64,000 nt of DNA from Strigamia acuminata (GCA_949358305.1 OX442314.1:5893087-5957086); one strand, 5' to 3'. Positions 21,896 through 35,325 are shown, counted from the stretch's first letter. Notes: generated from the letters alone by a model not told the origin. Made by a program: numbers and translations.

Positions 21896-22712
21896 ATGTT
21901 TATGGAGTTCCGAGGATGGTATCAAGGTCGTTGGGCTGCGTACGACATCATTATTACAACCATAAGACGTGACTTGCTAATTTACATTGCTTTTCATAGC
22001 CATCATGATTTTCGAGCTGCCGTCTTGATTTCGATAGGCAAAGACATTTTTCTGTGGTAGCTTCACCCAACTTGAAGAAGAAATTATTATCTGGAATAAA
22101 ATTAATCGTAAATTAGTATTTTGGCGACAATCAATAAGCTAAACATCATTTCCGACTCACGGCTACAAAACGCCAGTATCCTCGCTATTTGAAATATATT
22201 CATTTTTATAACCAGATGGCGCTGCGTATCCACTTTATTATGTTTTGGAATAGATTAGTATTTTAAACTCTGTTTTCGACCAGATTAAGAAAAAGTTTTT
22301 AAAGTTTAATAGTTTAATAGTTAATAGTTTAAGTAACATTTTTTGTACAAAAAAGTCGCTTTGTATATTCATACGCATCGACATCTGGTGATGAAAATTA
22401 ATATATATTAGGTAGTGAAGATACGGAGAAGATACTGGCCTTGTATAGTGTGAGTCGGAATGATTTTTGGCTTGTTAATTGTCCACAAAATACTAATTTA
22501 CGATTAATTTTATCGTAGATAATGCTCCCTTCTTCAATTCGTGTGAAGATACCACTGAAACATGTCTTTGCCGTACGAAAATCAAGACGGAAACTAGAAA
22601 ATCAGGATGGCGACGAAAACCAATGGAAGTAAGCAAGTCACATCTTATTACGGTGATGTCATAGGCAATCCAACGTTCGTGATACTATTTTCGGAACAGC
22701 ATCAGTTATTAC
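21896..22712. repeat. Long imperfect palindrome between copies 2 and 3
   Basis: Arms of about 335 bp (21896-22232 and 22380-22712) are inverted relatives of each other; the left begins CCATGTTTATGGAGTTCCGAG. The spacer is about 147 bp. Symmetry continues outward in weaker form to the promoters of both genes. The same arrangement is at 56396-57190. It holds no coding exon and probably contains both upstream regions. Confidence 0.75.
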
Positions 22713-22730
22713 TTTTTATGACAAGCTATT

Positions 22731-24639
22731 TATGACAAAATAAAAGGGCTATAAATGCCTGATTTTACACCAGAAGGCGCTGTTGCGCCATTTTGACGGT
22801 AATTTTACTGTATTTGTTGTAAACCCGATGTAATTCCTAAATAAAGTTATTTATGATGTTTCAGAAGCAAAGTTGTTGTATTAATAAATATTAACTGACA
22901 TTATTTCGTGATATCAAAGTATCACGGCCGAAATTACAGAGAATCGTCTGCTAAAACCGCATTCGTCAATGAGCAATGTTGCCACTAGATGGCGCTATCG
23001 CAAATAAGCGGTAAATTCGGAATACAGAAATAAGTATTGAATAACATTCAATATGTTAAATAAATATTTAATATATTCGCGTAGATTATTTTACTTAACA
23101 ATAATAGAAAGATATATTATTGTATTGAATGATTGGAAGAAAGAACTGGTCACATTCTTGGAAATATGACCATGCGGATTAAAGGATTAATGTGTGACTT
23201 GGAAATGTGTCCTCGGTATCCATTTCCGGTCCTGAGTATCCAGATCCGGTTTTGTCAAGGAATTAGCATAATCCGAATTATGCTCCTCCGTATCCATTTC
23301 CTGTGATACGGGATTGGTGGAACTTAATCCCACCAAGTATATAACCTCCTGTCAACAGGAAGCTAGTCAGTTGTAACTGGAAAAAGATATATTTTGTTTG
23401 TTTGGTTATTTGTTCATGTTTCATGTCAAATAACCGTCCTTTTATAACTCAGGCATGGTTCTACCGAACCATGCAACCCCCGTCAATTGAAGGCGAAGGT
23501 CAGGATACTAATGTTTCTGTCAACGGTCTCGCCGAGGAGAAAGCCTTTCGCACAAGTATTCTAGTGGTCGGACAATAGAGCCACGTGTGGTACAAAAGTA
23601 TTCAGTGACCGTTAGTAGCACTGTTACTGTATGAGATTGACTCCATCACCTGATGGTGCCAAAACAGTCTGCATGCAAAACATGTAGTTACCGCCAGTAG
23701 CACCAAGTGTTTGGGCACGCCAATTTCCGCGGTAATGGTGCCAATTCAGTCTGTTTATTAGTAGTACCTCGGGTGGTTAATTCTGTTGTGCGGAGTTGCG
23801 AGCTATACCCCCCTGAGTACCAGTACCGTCTCTCACCGTACTGTTACTTAGGGCACGCGCGATACTGCTCTACTCGACAAGGCGAACTTGACGGCAATTG
23901 TGTGTTGCGATGCCTAACCCTAATATTTTTTGACAGTGATATAATAAACTCAATTGTTTAACTTGAAGACAAGTTAACAATCCAAATAAAGTCAGGAGAC
24001 TTGTTTGTTGTATACGAGACAATTCGTAACGATAAGTTGGAAACAACTTATTAAACAAATCAGTTAAAACATTTAACTTCACAGCACCACGAATTAAATA
24101 TAATTCGTAAAGCGGAACCTTGGTGAATAAATGACTCCATTTATTCATAACCAATGTCCACCCTAGTTGTGGCGGTGCACATGAGTCAACCGCACCTCTC
24201 GGATCAACCCAAGCAGCATTACACGAACCAGTTACGCGATACGAACCAGGAACGCGAAGGAACCAGGAACGCGAAGGAACCAGGAACGCGAAGCCGACGG
24301 AAGCCACGAGGACACAGCCAGCCCGGCTAAGCGATGACATCTATAACCTCGGTCGAGCGGGCGTTCTGCCGTTCCCGAATCCAGTGATCCAAGGAAACCG
24401 TAATGTTATTATTTTAGCGCCATTCGGCCACTTGTTGTATAGTTTAACTTGTATTCTTAACTTGCCAAATGTCGGCTTAATTCTTGTATAACTTTTAGTA
24501 TTGATTATATTGTTTAACGACAATAAATGTTATGATTTGAGAAACTATTCTTGTCTTTATTATCTCGTATTATTCACTATTTCCCGCGACTTATACCCGG
24601 TACTATCATGCGATAGGAGTTGTGGTCGTCACCGTCACA
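22731..24639. mobile_element. LTR-like element between copies 2 and 3
   Basis: Flanked by TATT (22727-22730 and 24640-24643), it ends GTCACA and starts TATGACA, apparently a decayed TG start. Long stretches match the element starting at 63046, including GGCTATAAATGCC, the GCGCTGTTGCGCCATT block and a TATA-bearing segment near 23337. That fits an LTR with its own promoter. There is no open reading frame worth naming in 1.9 kb. Confidence 0.6.
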
Positions 24640-24923
24640 TATTATCAGCGACAATCTCTTAAAATCGTAAATTAAAACTTTTTGTTAGCTTTTTGCGTTT
24701 AACTCTTTTTTTGTGCGCAATTCTTTATTTAAAAAAAATTTTTGAAACACAACTTCAACTTTGTGAATCAATCGGATTTTATATCAATATTCCTGCAGTT
24801 TGGATAATTTTACGAGTTTTATATGCGGTAGTGCGTTGCTTGGGAACAAATATTATGGGAACAAACAAAACATACGGCAAGCTGCTCCTTTCCACAAACA
24901 TAAGGCATTTTTAACCTAACAAA

Positions 24924-25440
24924 ATGATGCGCAACACTTACGTGATGAGGAAAAATGGTCGAGGATTGAGAAAACTTCGCTTGAAAATTCATGAATTTAT
25001 GAAAGACGATGAAAATCGGCCAAGATGCAGTTTAATTGGTTTGGATGATTTTGTAAACAATAGAATCAGTTGGCGCAATTGCTACGTATTTTGGCTGCTT
25101 TTATTCTCATGTTGCACATATGCATGCTCTCTTACAATAATAGAGTAATGAATTACTTAAGTTATCGTAAGGCAGTCGATGTAACCAGTTAATCAGAAGA
25201 TGTCATTTCACCAAACTTGATGATCTGTAGTGGCAATACAGTCAAAATGGCCCCGCTTTGGAATAAAACTCATCAGATCTTTAAAAAGGAAAGAGAGTGA
25301 TTGATGAAATGCGCAAACATGGTGAAAACTTTGTTGAATATCTCTACTCAGGATGTTGATAAACTTTGGAAAGCAACTAATGTGGCCAAACAGATAGTTC
25401 ACGTAGACATGAAAGTAAAAAGAAATATTCATAGTTTTCT
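24924..25440 (+). pseudogene. DEG/ENaC exon-1 remnant, copy 3
   Basis: This matches exon 1 of copy 6 from the first codon (MMRNTYVMRKNGRGLRKLRL) through TM1 and the post-TM1 segment. The frame is broken after the TM1 cysteines by a small indel near 25125-25140. An in-frame TAA stands where copy 6 has a glutamine codon (near 25190), and a further change follows at 25290-25300. Downstream exons are absent apart from a doubtful Cys-rich scrap at 25660-25743. It is the head-to-head partner of copy 2. Confidence 0.85.
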
Positions 25441-25743
25441 TTTGAAATTATAAGTTTCTACGCCTATTCCTAAAGGATTGATTGCTAATTTAGTTAGATC
25501 TATTCATGGATGTTTTTTAAGTGTTTCCATGGAAGCTCTGGTGGTACGTATTGTTTAAAATTATCTTTTTCTGATTAAGTAAGTTAATGTGTTTAATTTC
25601 TCGGTTCTATGCCGTTATATTGTTTCAGGCATAATTTGTGATTATTGTTGCTGTTTTAAAGATGTTAGATTTTGTGACCGTACATTTGTCATCGTAATGA
25701 AGTGTTTTAGTAAGTGCAAATGCACTCTACAACAGATTGTGCT
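25441..25743. other. Region after copy 3 with a possible Cys-rich exon scrap
   Basis: The part 25470-25660 resembles 13160-13330. At 25660-25743 a short frame with a C-x10-C-x3-C-x-C pattern follows an AG and is cut by the LTR-like element at 25744. It vaguely recalls exon 5 or exon 10 of the channel genes, but the match is too weak to call. Confidence 0.3.
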
Positions 25744-27450
25744 TGTGACGATTCTACTTTTTAGCCAATTTATTAGCTAATTTAAGCGAGATATATCGGT
25801 TTATACGAGACGTTGCTAAGTTTAGCAACAACCCAACCGAGATAAGCTACGGAAGTTTATACAACGTGAATATGCGAACGAATAGAAACAACTTACGATT
25901 TTGTGTGATATAAATACATTTATTATTCATAATAACAATGGATAAGGGTTCTTAACGCGTGTAGACGGGCGGCATCAACTGGTTGAAGATCCTGGCAAAG
26001 TCAGAGGGATACGGCTGTCTTGCGGCATCGTCACAAACAACGCTACGGAGACCTATTTGGTCTGTAGCACGAATATCTAATAATGCGAAGAGTCCTCCGC
26101 ATTTAGTAGAAATATTCTTTAGAATATTCCCAGCTCAAATGAATACAAAACTATTAGTGGAATATAACAAATGGATTGTTATATTATTATTATTTGGGCG
26201 GGGACAGTCACGACAGTTGAGAGAACCATCGCGGGAAGTGTTGACACTTCCATCCGCCAGCATGCCTTACGACGACAAGATCTCGTGATCAGGCGCCGAG
26301 TATTGGGTTGTGCACGACAAGTCGCTGTCGGTGATACTAACTACCGAGTAAACATTTCTATGGACTTGCCAATACAGGATTACCAACACCCGAGTAGTTT
26401 GTTTAACACAGTATGTGAAATACTGTTCACGGGCTACCAACCCGGAGTGTACGATGGGGCGGAGACCATCACAACGGCCGAAAGGACCATCGCGGGAAGT
26501 GTTGCCACTTCCATCCGCCAGCATGCCTTACGATGGCGGGATCCATTGATCGAGCACCGGGTCAAATATTAATCAGCCGTCGCTGTTGGATTACCGTGAT
26601 CCAGGTAGTTCTTTATCGTAGAGTCTCGTGGACAATACTCACGGGCTACCAACCCGGCGTGTCCCCTGTAGATTGGCTCTTTACCGACCTTTAACGTACG
26701 GAAGGACCAGTCACAAAAGACGGGGACCTGAGGGATCTTTTACAACAGCCATCCTGCAGCGGACTGAGGCCAGTTAGCTGAGGGGCCCAATTCCATCTAG
26801 CAAGGCCTTACTGTATAGGGCTGTTATATTAAGCCACCGTACGAACTCCTACTGCTCCTTAGAGCAGCTGGCTAACGCTACGGGGCCATTTCATGTATTT
26901 AACATGTTTATTACCGGAGTTAGCCTTTCCGAAATAGCCCTACAACAACAATAACAACATAGTATTTATACTAGATGTGAAGAGCTGAGGAGGCCTGATG
27001 TGTCGATAGAGAAAGTGAGATCAAACGATAACAACAATTCAACTACAGACAATATAGACATATTCAGTTATCAAGCCAAGGGGGGAACTGGTTGGAAAAC
27101 CAGAGCCTATATAGTTCTGTAGAACAATCAGATTGGCGACAGCCAATCGGGTGCCTGAATCGACGGATTCGTGGGTCGTTAGTCCAGACCTAATAGAAGA
27201 CGAGGGCCACAAAGGGTCCGGTTGGTCCCCTTCGAGAGGTAAGTAATCAAAGTAATAATTCGGTAGAATTAATAGTTTTTTAAGTAAATAATACTTAGTC
27301 ATGTTAAATAAAATATTTATATTTTATTTATTTCCTCTAAGTAATGATTTATCATAACTCTTAACATTCTCCAGTTTTTAAACTGCGCGCGTTATTTACA
27401 TAGCGCCATCTAATGTGAACATTGTTAAACACGAGTTTATAATCGTCACA
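25744..27450. mobile_element. LTR-like element between copies 3 and 4
   Basis: 1,707 bp beginning TGTGACGATTC and ending AATCGTCACA, with TGCT on both sides (25740-25743 and 27451-27454). An internal G-rich unit opening GGGCGGGGAC or GGGCGGAGAC and ending in a GCATGCCTTACGA block occurs twice (about 26195 and 26455). It is the same family as 4430-6958 but without the nested foldback element. There is no coding capacity, and the best reading is a long solo LTR. Confidence 0.7.
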
Positions 27451-27836
27451 TGCTTATACACATGCCATCTAGCGGCAATACTTTACTTACAAGGTCGTTA
27501 AGGACACTTGATAATATTGGTAAATATCTTTATTTATCAATTGGAAGTTGTATTGGTAAACTCGTATTCGAATTTACCGCTTCTAAGTAATGGCGCCATC
27601 TATTGTCGATATTGCGCATTGACCATAACGGTCATTGGGTGTGGACCGTGACCGATATACATTCTCTGTCAAAATTGAGGGTAAAACGAACAACATTGCC
27701 ATAAATAATTAAACAGTGTAATTATCTCCCAACGTCTAAATTATACAGTCACGTTAGCAAGAAATAATTGAATCAATAATTATGGAAAAAGTTACCATGG
27801 GAAATAAGACATTATAGTAAACAGAAGACAAGAGAC
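27451..27836. other. Upstream region of copy 4
   Basis: Contains short blocks shared with other intergenic segments (GGCGCCATCTA near 27590). From about 27780 it shows clear homology to the upstream region of copy 1 (GTTACCATG.GA.ATAAGACATTA). No gene is seen. Confidence 0.4.
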
Positions 27837-27861
27837 AAGTCTGAACTCAGCTGTGGTCTAG
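27837..27861 (+). promoter_or_regulatory. Conserved upstream motif, copy 4
   Basis: The motif with core CTCAGCTGTGGTCTA lies 21 bases before the ATG at 27883, matching copies 1, 2, 5 and 7. Confidence 0.5.
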
Positions 27862-27882
27862 CTCAGAAAATACAGCTGGAAA

Positions 27883-30800
27883 ATGCAAAAAAATTACTTG
27901 ATCGGAAGAAATATGCGAAGGTTAAGAAAACTACGTACAGAAATTCAACTCATGATAAAAGATGAAGCCAACAAACCAAACTGCAGTTTAATTGGCCTGG
28001 ATGATTTCGTAAACAGTAGAAAACATTGGATCAGACGTCATACAATTTGGCTAATTTTGCTCCTACTTTGCACATGCATGCTCACTTATCAGACATACGA
28101 TAGAGTAATGCATTACTTAAGTTATCCTACGGCTGTTGATGTGACGACCAAAGCGGAGGAGGTTATTTTACCGAACTTGCTGATTTGTAGTGGCAATACA
28201 AAAGAAATGGCCAGGCTTTGGAATAGAACGTATCCACACCTCACAACTAAAAAACCAGATGTTATTGACTCAAACGCATTTCAATGTATAAATATGATGA
28301 AAACTCTGATGGCAATTCCAACCTATAACATGGAAGGACTTTGGAAAGCAACCAATATGACAAAAGAGATAGTTAGCATAAAAATGAAAGTAATGGAGCT
28401 TCAATCATTTTTGGTTAAGAAAATAATGATTTACATATTGTTTTGTAGGGATATTCAAATAAAACAGTTGTTCAGACAGAAACCTACACTACTCATGGAA
28501 TGTGCTCGGAATTTCAATTACGTAAATATGCTACCATTACTATTACTTAATACAGAGGATTAAATCTCTTGCGATTCTTTTGTTGTGGTTAGGTAAAGAT
28601 TCTAGTAAATCATTTGTTGGAAAATTGCTGACAATTCATATTGAAAAATTTTATGATTACATCTGCCCTATAACTCCTTACTATGTAATTTTTCTAATAT
28701 TAATATGTAATAACAATACTGATTTTCATTATTTGCATTAGATTCTCCTAACGTTAAATAAGTTTGAAAAACCATATTTTAGAACGGTTTCACACCCTGG
28801 GATAAACTCAAAAATCAATTTGAGTTACAAAAAAGTAAAATTTTAAAATTTGTGGTGCATTTTTGTTCCATTTGTTTTTAATCCATCTTGTATTTCATTT
28901 CAGTACATGTTTGTCAATTCAACTATAAATTTATGCTCCACTGAAAATGAGTACAGGAATTGTTTCCACAGTTGCCTAAAAACAAAATTAAAAAAGAACC
29001 TAACCTGCAGGTAAATCGTGAATATTAATTTTTTTGATTGCATTGATGTCAACTGGTTTAGAAGTTAGATACCACAGAAGAAGGAATGTTTCAACCTTTA
29101 CAGGCATGGTCATAAAAATCGTCCCAGTCCAGCTTACTGTATATGTAGCTCACATGTAGAATGAGCATTTTCAGCTGTATCGACCACATGGTGCAAACGC
29201 ACTAATAGGCTGGAACAAATTGACATTTAAATGATGTTAATCTTCTAAACACATGATATGAAGGTGATTTAAATGTTCATTTGTCAGTTGAAAACACATA
29301 TTCTTCAAGCTGGACTGGGACAATTTTTAAGACCTAGACTGTACTAGTACCTTTAAACCTAACACAGGTTAAAATAAGTACTTATAAATTATTATTAGTT
29401 ATTAGTTGCCAGTATTTCTTCCATTTTAATTCGCACTTTTATCTTTTTAATAACATCTCTAAAAACAGGGTGCGTCTTACATCGATGGCGTTTTTAAATG
29501 GAAGAAACACATTAGTTCAATTTTTAAAATCTATTACACCTCAGACTATGGGGCTATCCATTTAGAACGTTACGCTAAAATCGGCTTTTTTTAGACCCCC
29601 CCCCCCTCCCCCCATGTCACACTAATGTCACGCTAAGCTTTACCCTCCCTACCCCCTATGTCACAGTCACGGTTTATTATCATTAGGTCTTTGTGGTTTG
29701 CATAGGTTTACATGTACAGTCGTGTTCAAAAAAACTGGACCCTCACTCCGTGCTGGCAATTGAAATTGTAAGTAATTCCATGTTTTGCCACTAGGTGAAA
29801 CACCAGACATCAACAGGTGATAATATAGCCTTGTCTACAGTGATCCTTTCATAATTTAGTGGACAGTTTTAAAAAGGAAAATATAAGTTATTTTCATAGA
29901 AAAAGTGTATTAAGAAATAAAAAATTAATTTGTTAAATATTTTCTAACAATAAAGAATATTTTCTAACAATAAAGAATATTTTCTAACAATAAAGAATAT
30001 TTTCTAACAATAAAGAGAATTTGCCACTAGCTTTGTCTAAAAATAGCCGCGAATGAGATTAGGGCTAACAAAACAACAGTCAGTCTCCCGACCAATCCTT
30101 TCACTATCTCATTTGTACTATCTCATTTTCACTATCTCATTTTCACTATCTCATTTTCACTATCTCATTTTTACTATTTCATTTACATTATCTCATCTTC
30201 ACTATCTCATCTTCACTATCTCATCTTCACTATCTCATCTTCACTATCTCATCTTCACTATCTCATCTTCACTATCTCATCTTCACTAGTGATAGTGATC
30301 TTATCTGACAGTGAAAATAAGATAGTGTAAATGTGATAGTGAAAATGAAATCGTGAAAATAAGATAGTGAAGATGAGATAGTGACAATGAGATAGTGAAA
30401 GAATTGGTCGGAGACCGATTGTTGTTTTGTTAGCCCTAATCTCATTCGCGGCTATTTTTAGACAAAGCTAGTGGCAAATTCTCTTTATTGTTAGAAAATA
30501 TTCTTTATTGTTAGAAAATATTTAACAAATTAATTTTTTATTTCTTAATACACTTTTTCTATGAAAATAACTTATATTTTCCTTTTTAAAACTGTCCACT
30601 AAATTATGAAAGGATTACTGTAGACAAGGCTATATTATCACTTGTTGATGTCTGGTGTTTCACCTAGTGGCAAAACACGGAATTACTCACAATTTCAATT
30701 GCCAGCACAGAGTGAGGGTCCAGTTTTTTTGAACACGACTGTACATGTGTGCAAGCAAGCAGAGTTTACGGAACAATGAAAATTATGTAAACAAATATGC

Positions 30801-33800
30801 ATAATTAAAAATATAACTAGACATTTGAAATTACAATCGGCACCGATGATTTATTTGACCGTATATTAAATTTATTACAGGATAATTTAAGGGCTGGTTA
30901 TCCTGGCAACCACCCACATGTCTTCAAGTTGTATCTGACAGATCTTTGCCTGTGACGTCACATTTCCAAGAACCCCCCCTTCCTCCCCCTATGTCACAAT
31001 TTGTCATGAGATTGGCTTACCCCTCCCTCCCCCCTAAGACCGTGACGTTCTAAATGGATGGCCCCTAGTGTTGGGATGCTACTACAAAAAAGTAGCGGTA
31101 AAGCGGAATGCGCTATGTTAGATCTTGGAAGATTTTGCGAGATCATGAAAATAAAATTAGCATTGAAATTGTCAAGTATATCTAAGTCCAATTTCAGTCA
31201 ACACATTCAACTAGAAAAGCATAGAAATAATTTTTTTTTTTTAGCCACGTCATGTTATTTGTCAGCTATGTAAATACAGCGACTAAAGGTCGAATGCCGT
31301 GGTTTGCCTTAGCTAAGACCGTTAAAACCAGTAAAATACACACAATATGGTTAAAGGAATAAGACAGTGTGACCTACGTTACTCCACACACCGCCTAGTG
31401 GCCCCAAGGCCGTCCCCCCTTGTGGAGTGGAATGGCCTAGCCGGGGAGGACGGAGCTGAGTCGTGTGATGAGAGAGAGACTCTGTGGGAGAGCAAAGAGG
31501 AAGGACGTGTGGTACTCGGGAGAGAAGTTTGTGCTGTTGCAGTTCCAACGCCAGTAGAAGCAACCCTGCTTGCTACCAACTCTGCTCCTTTCACCATTCA
31601 CCAAGTTGACGCTCAGTAACATGGCGCGGTGCCTGTTGCAGCCTCCATAAGTGGTCGCATAAATCCCCAGACTGCAGTGGGTAAGACCATATCCAGTCAC
31701 AACAGTTTATCACTGGGGTTTATGCCTTACAACGAATATGTGTGAAAGTGAAGTTGGACAATGTGTTGTCCAAGACAGCATCTCTGGTTCCACGTGGCAA
31801 TCGAAACTGCAATCCATATTGTGATAAAGGCACCGGAATTTTGTTGCATCACTATTATTTGGAGTTCAAAATTCAAAGTTTAAAAAAATTTGTTTGGATT
31901 TTAACAATCGACATAATTCTTGAATGTAGTTTTTTCTTTTTAGTTTTCCATTTATTTATTTGAAAACCAACTTATCTCGCTGTACATGTTCAAATGAGGC
32001 ACAAGAACAATATGGTGTGGCAAATAAAATAATTGATAACACCGATCCATTTGCTGATTGTCTATGTCGTCGTCCGTGTCAAGAACTGATTTCTCAACCA
32101 TATTTTGAAATAGGGGCAATCGAGAATAAAAAAAAGATATCCATATCTTTAGCAATTACCAATGAGAGAATTGATGTGTATGAAGAACGATACGCATATG
32201 ATGTTATTGCTTTATTATCGGATTTAGGAGGCAATTTGGGCCTGTTTCTCGGTCTGTCCATAATCTCATTAACCGAAGTCATCTGGTATTTATACTGCGT
32301 TGCATCAAACATTTCTAAAACAAGACCGGTAAATAAGATTCAGCATCTTTATGGGTTGTGTAAGAAGACAAAAGTTGCTAGAGATCAGAAAATGAAAACA
32401 AATGGAATCTTTATGAAGCTCAAGTTAATATTGGCGATAATTAGCACAGGATTTACTGTATACATGTTGCAATATCGTTTCAATTACTACATTGATGAAC
32501 CAGTAACTAACGTCATTAGCGTAGTTCTACTGCGCCACACTGAATATCCTTCTGTCACAGTCTGTGGTGAAGAACAAAATGGTGGAATGGACCAAGCCAG
32601 ATCATATTTTCTTGAACACACAAACAAAACTTGCGATAACTTGCAAATACCCTGGCAATTGTTCAGCAATGATTTATCGTTAGATGATATTTGGAGTGCT
32701 GTCAATATCCATGAATCAATTAATATTAATGATGATGTATCTTTGGTAAGACGGTTAAAACACTTGAAACAACAGTTATTAATAATTGATATATTTGGCG
32801 GTAGCATACGTATGGATATTCTACAATACTAAACATTACAAAAAGTCTTATTCCACTTCCTTTTGGTCATTGTTCACAACTAAATGCAGGTAATTTAGTA
32901 AACAACTTTAAATGTCTATTGCCATCATTTTCCCGTAGCAAGACACTACCGTCATTGCAATATGGCAAAGGTTTTTACCGCCAAACCATAATTTCCCATT
33001 TTTTAATGGAAAGCTAAAACTGCAAATGCAAGGAGTGCCAATGAATAGGAATAAATAAAATAGAAACCATAAGATTAAAACTGTTTTCTTAATTTAGGAT
33101 TAATAATTTTTCCATCTGGACTTGTAGTATGTGGGAATGGAATTTACTGTAGTCTGTGCCTGATATCTTGGTTTTTGTTAATAAAAACACAAGTTTAAAT
33201 TGTCATGAACCGGTTGTTTAGATAATCAAAACCGCGTTTGAAGGACGCACCAGTACGACTTGGGAAAAGCCTGGTCCCAAATAAGGGCCCGGATATAGAT
33301 AAAGCCGGCTGAAGGGTGGCGGCAAACTTATCCCCCTATTCGATTATTTGCACAAATTTTAGCTGGGTTTGTTGGAACCGTAAAAAAGAAGAAATAATGC
33401 ACACGCGTGGACTCAACAACACTAGCGTGGCTATGCTAAATTTGGATGGGACCCCTAATGGCGGAGCGACCAAATCGAGCAAACGCGCACTAATCGCGCG
33501 CAACGGACAAAATAATAACTCATCGGCTAAATTGAATTAAATCTCAAATCCTTCGGCGCGTGTCAGCGGCATAAAATCACAATGAAACAAAAGGTCAACG
33601 AAAGGAAAGGTAATCAAAGGTGAAACGCAGAATCAACCACGCAAACTGACAATGAAAGAACTCAAACATGCATAATTCAATAGCATGGAGTCACACTGTG
33701 AGTTAACTCAGGGAAAAGATCGCCAAACGCCAACGGCTAGCTAAACCTCTTACAGGGCTCATGGGCTTACACCTTTCGATCAGATCTGGCTTGTGTCAGC

Positions 33801-35325
33801 CCTGAGGTAGACTTGGGCCAGATCTATCACAGAAAATGAGGGGAAGCTAATGAGGTAACAACACACAAGCCAATCAAACGCATTCGTGAATAATTATCAC
33901 GATGACTAAGGCGCGAGTGATCAAACATTTAAATTAGCCAGAATGAACTAAAGGAATTTAGGAGGAGTGGCAGTGGATAATACCCAACTTAGACCGGTCT
34001 GATGTGGCAGAATTGAGCCACACCAGACCAAGTCAAGGGATAAACATGAATAGAAAATAAGAAGACAAGGTAGGACAAATCAAATTTAGGTTTAGGATTT
34101 ATTAGAAATCAAACAAAACAATGATTAGAAACAATAAGTAGAAACACACGGATAACGCGTACAAAACAAAAATTAGGCAGGATTACAGAGCGCTTAAATG
34201 CCGGGCCGTGACAAAATGATGCACAATATAATTTAATTTTTGTATACAGAGCTGGTTATTTTTTAGTTTGATTTACCAGGCTCAATAGCCTTTAAGTTAT
34301 TCTGGAGTAGTAGAAGCATTTGTGATGCCATTTTCAATACGTAATGACAATCACTAACATTGATTTAATTTGTTCTTTTCAATCTTTTAGACAAATCACA
34401 CCTCTTGGCCACCCTTCGCGTTTCGTTAGAATTTTTTTATCCACCAAAAGTTTGTAAACAGCATTTATGGGTATGTAGCTACTATTTAACCATCGCACAA
34501 ACGAATATGTAGTCTATCTTTTGTTATGTTAAGTCAAATTAAAGGGAATTAGATAAACACAAATATGAATTACCGATATGCACATCTTTCTGCACTGTCT
34601 TTTTCAGGGTTTTGTAAATAACCCAGAAGAGCAAGTTAATATTTTGGCACCACTGAAAATAAACTATGGATGGGCTAATAGACTAATGCTTAAAATGTTT
34701 AAGGTAACAAAGATGAAAAAGAACTCTTTAATGCTTAAACTTACTTAATTTTTACGAAATAGATTGAACGAAGAGATACAAAGCGTAATCCATGTGAAAC
34801 AAACAAAGATACTTACGCAAAGTGTCAATCTGCTTGCATGCAGAATAATTTATATAAAATGATTAATTGCAGGTACTTGTAACAGCGTATTAGACAAATC
34901 ATTTTGATCCAACTACTGCTTGTTTCAGCTTGCCCTACATGTCAACATCTGCTTTGCTAGATTGCAACACTACACAAGACATTAATCAAGCCCATTTCAT
35001 GTTTTTAAACAATTATGACTCGAATCAAAAAAGATGCAAATGCCAACAGCTTTGTACAAATGTTTTTTACCAAATTTCTGTGCATGATGTAAAATTGGAT
35101 TATGAGTTTTACACAGTTGTGGAGGTGAAATTAGCAGATAGTTTCATTGAGACCATAACCGAGAAACAGGCGTATCCAACACCTCAATTGCTAAGTGATG
35201 TTGGCAGCATTGTAGGCTTAGCTTCGGGGATGTCATTGCTATCTTTTTACATTTGGATTATAAACACTTATAATTGGTTTTTAACTCTCAAAACTATCAA
35301 GTTTATTAAAACTATTTTTACCTGA
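27883..35325 (+). CDS. Two-domain DEG/ENaC sodium channel, copy 4
   Basis: Exons: 27883-28389, 28449-28521, 28593-28684, 28742-28834, 28904-29010, 31944-32745, 32805-32889, 34391-34470, 34608-34703, 34763-34872 and 34929-35325. They join in frame to about 813 residues with no stop. Domain 1: TM1 WLILLLLCTCMLTYQ, PNLLICSGN, ectodomain with GMCSEF and CLCRRPC, TM2 GLFLGLSIISLTE. The linker carries RPVNKI. Domain 2: TM1 KLILAIISTGFTVY, YPSVTVC, Cys-rich KCQQLC, TM2 with GMS. Where all other copies have leucine or similar before the second filter, this one has serine (GLASGMS). The N-terminus resembles copy 1 while exons 6-11 are close to copies 2 and 7, which suggests gene conversion or an exchange in intron 5. 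Introns 5 and 7 hold three insertions. Predicted location is the plasma membrane with both ends cytosolic. Confidence 0.88.
29717..30741. mobile_element. Foldback element with Tc1/mariner-like ends
   Basis: A 1,025-bp near-perfect inverted repeat beginning CAGTCGTGTTCAAAAAAACT and ending with its complement, flanked by TA on both sides (29715-29716 and 30742-30743). Arms are about 480 bp. The centre is a minisatellite with units like ACTATCTCATCTTC (30105-30290), mirrored at 30300-30400. A TA duplication and this terminus fit Tc1/mariner. It has no transposase and would fold into a very long hairpin if transcribed with copy 4 intron 5. Confidence 0.8.
31368..31701. mobile_element. Short solo-LTR-like element in intron 5 of copy 4
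   Basis: 334 bp from TGTGACCTACG to CCAGTCACA, flanked by ACAG (31364-31367 and 31702-31705). It is the same family as 57480-58062 but internally shorter. The different duplicated target shows that it inserted independently of the copy in gene 2. Confidence 0.7.
33201..34213. mobile_element. Solo-LTR-like element in intron 7 of copy 4
   Basis: Comparison with intron 7 of copy 7 shows an uninterrupted target there and a 1,013-bp insertion here, starting TGTCATGAACCGG and ending GCCGTGACA, with AAAT on both sides (33197-33200 and 34214-34217). There is no coding capacity. TG...CA ends and a 4-bp duplication suggest a solo LTR. Confidence 0.8.

Noticed and set aside
31347-31700. Coding frames in the intron-5 insertion of copy 4
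   Set aside because: They lie in a solo-LTR-like repeat with a target duplication, and related copies do not keep the frames.
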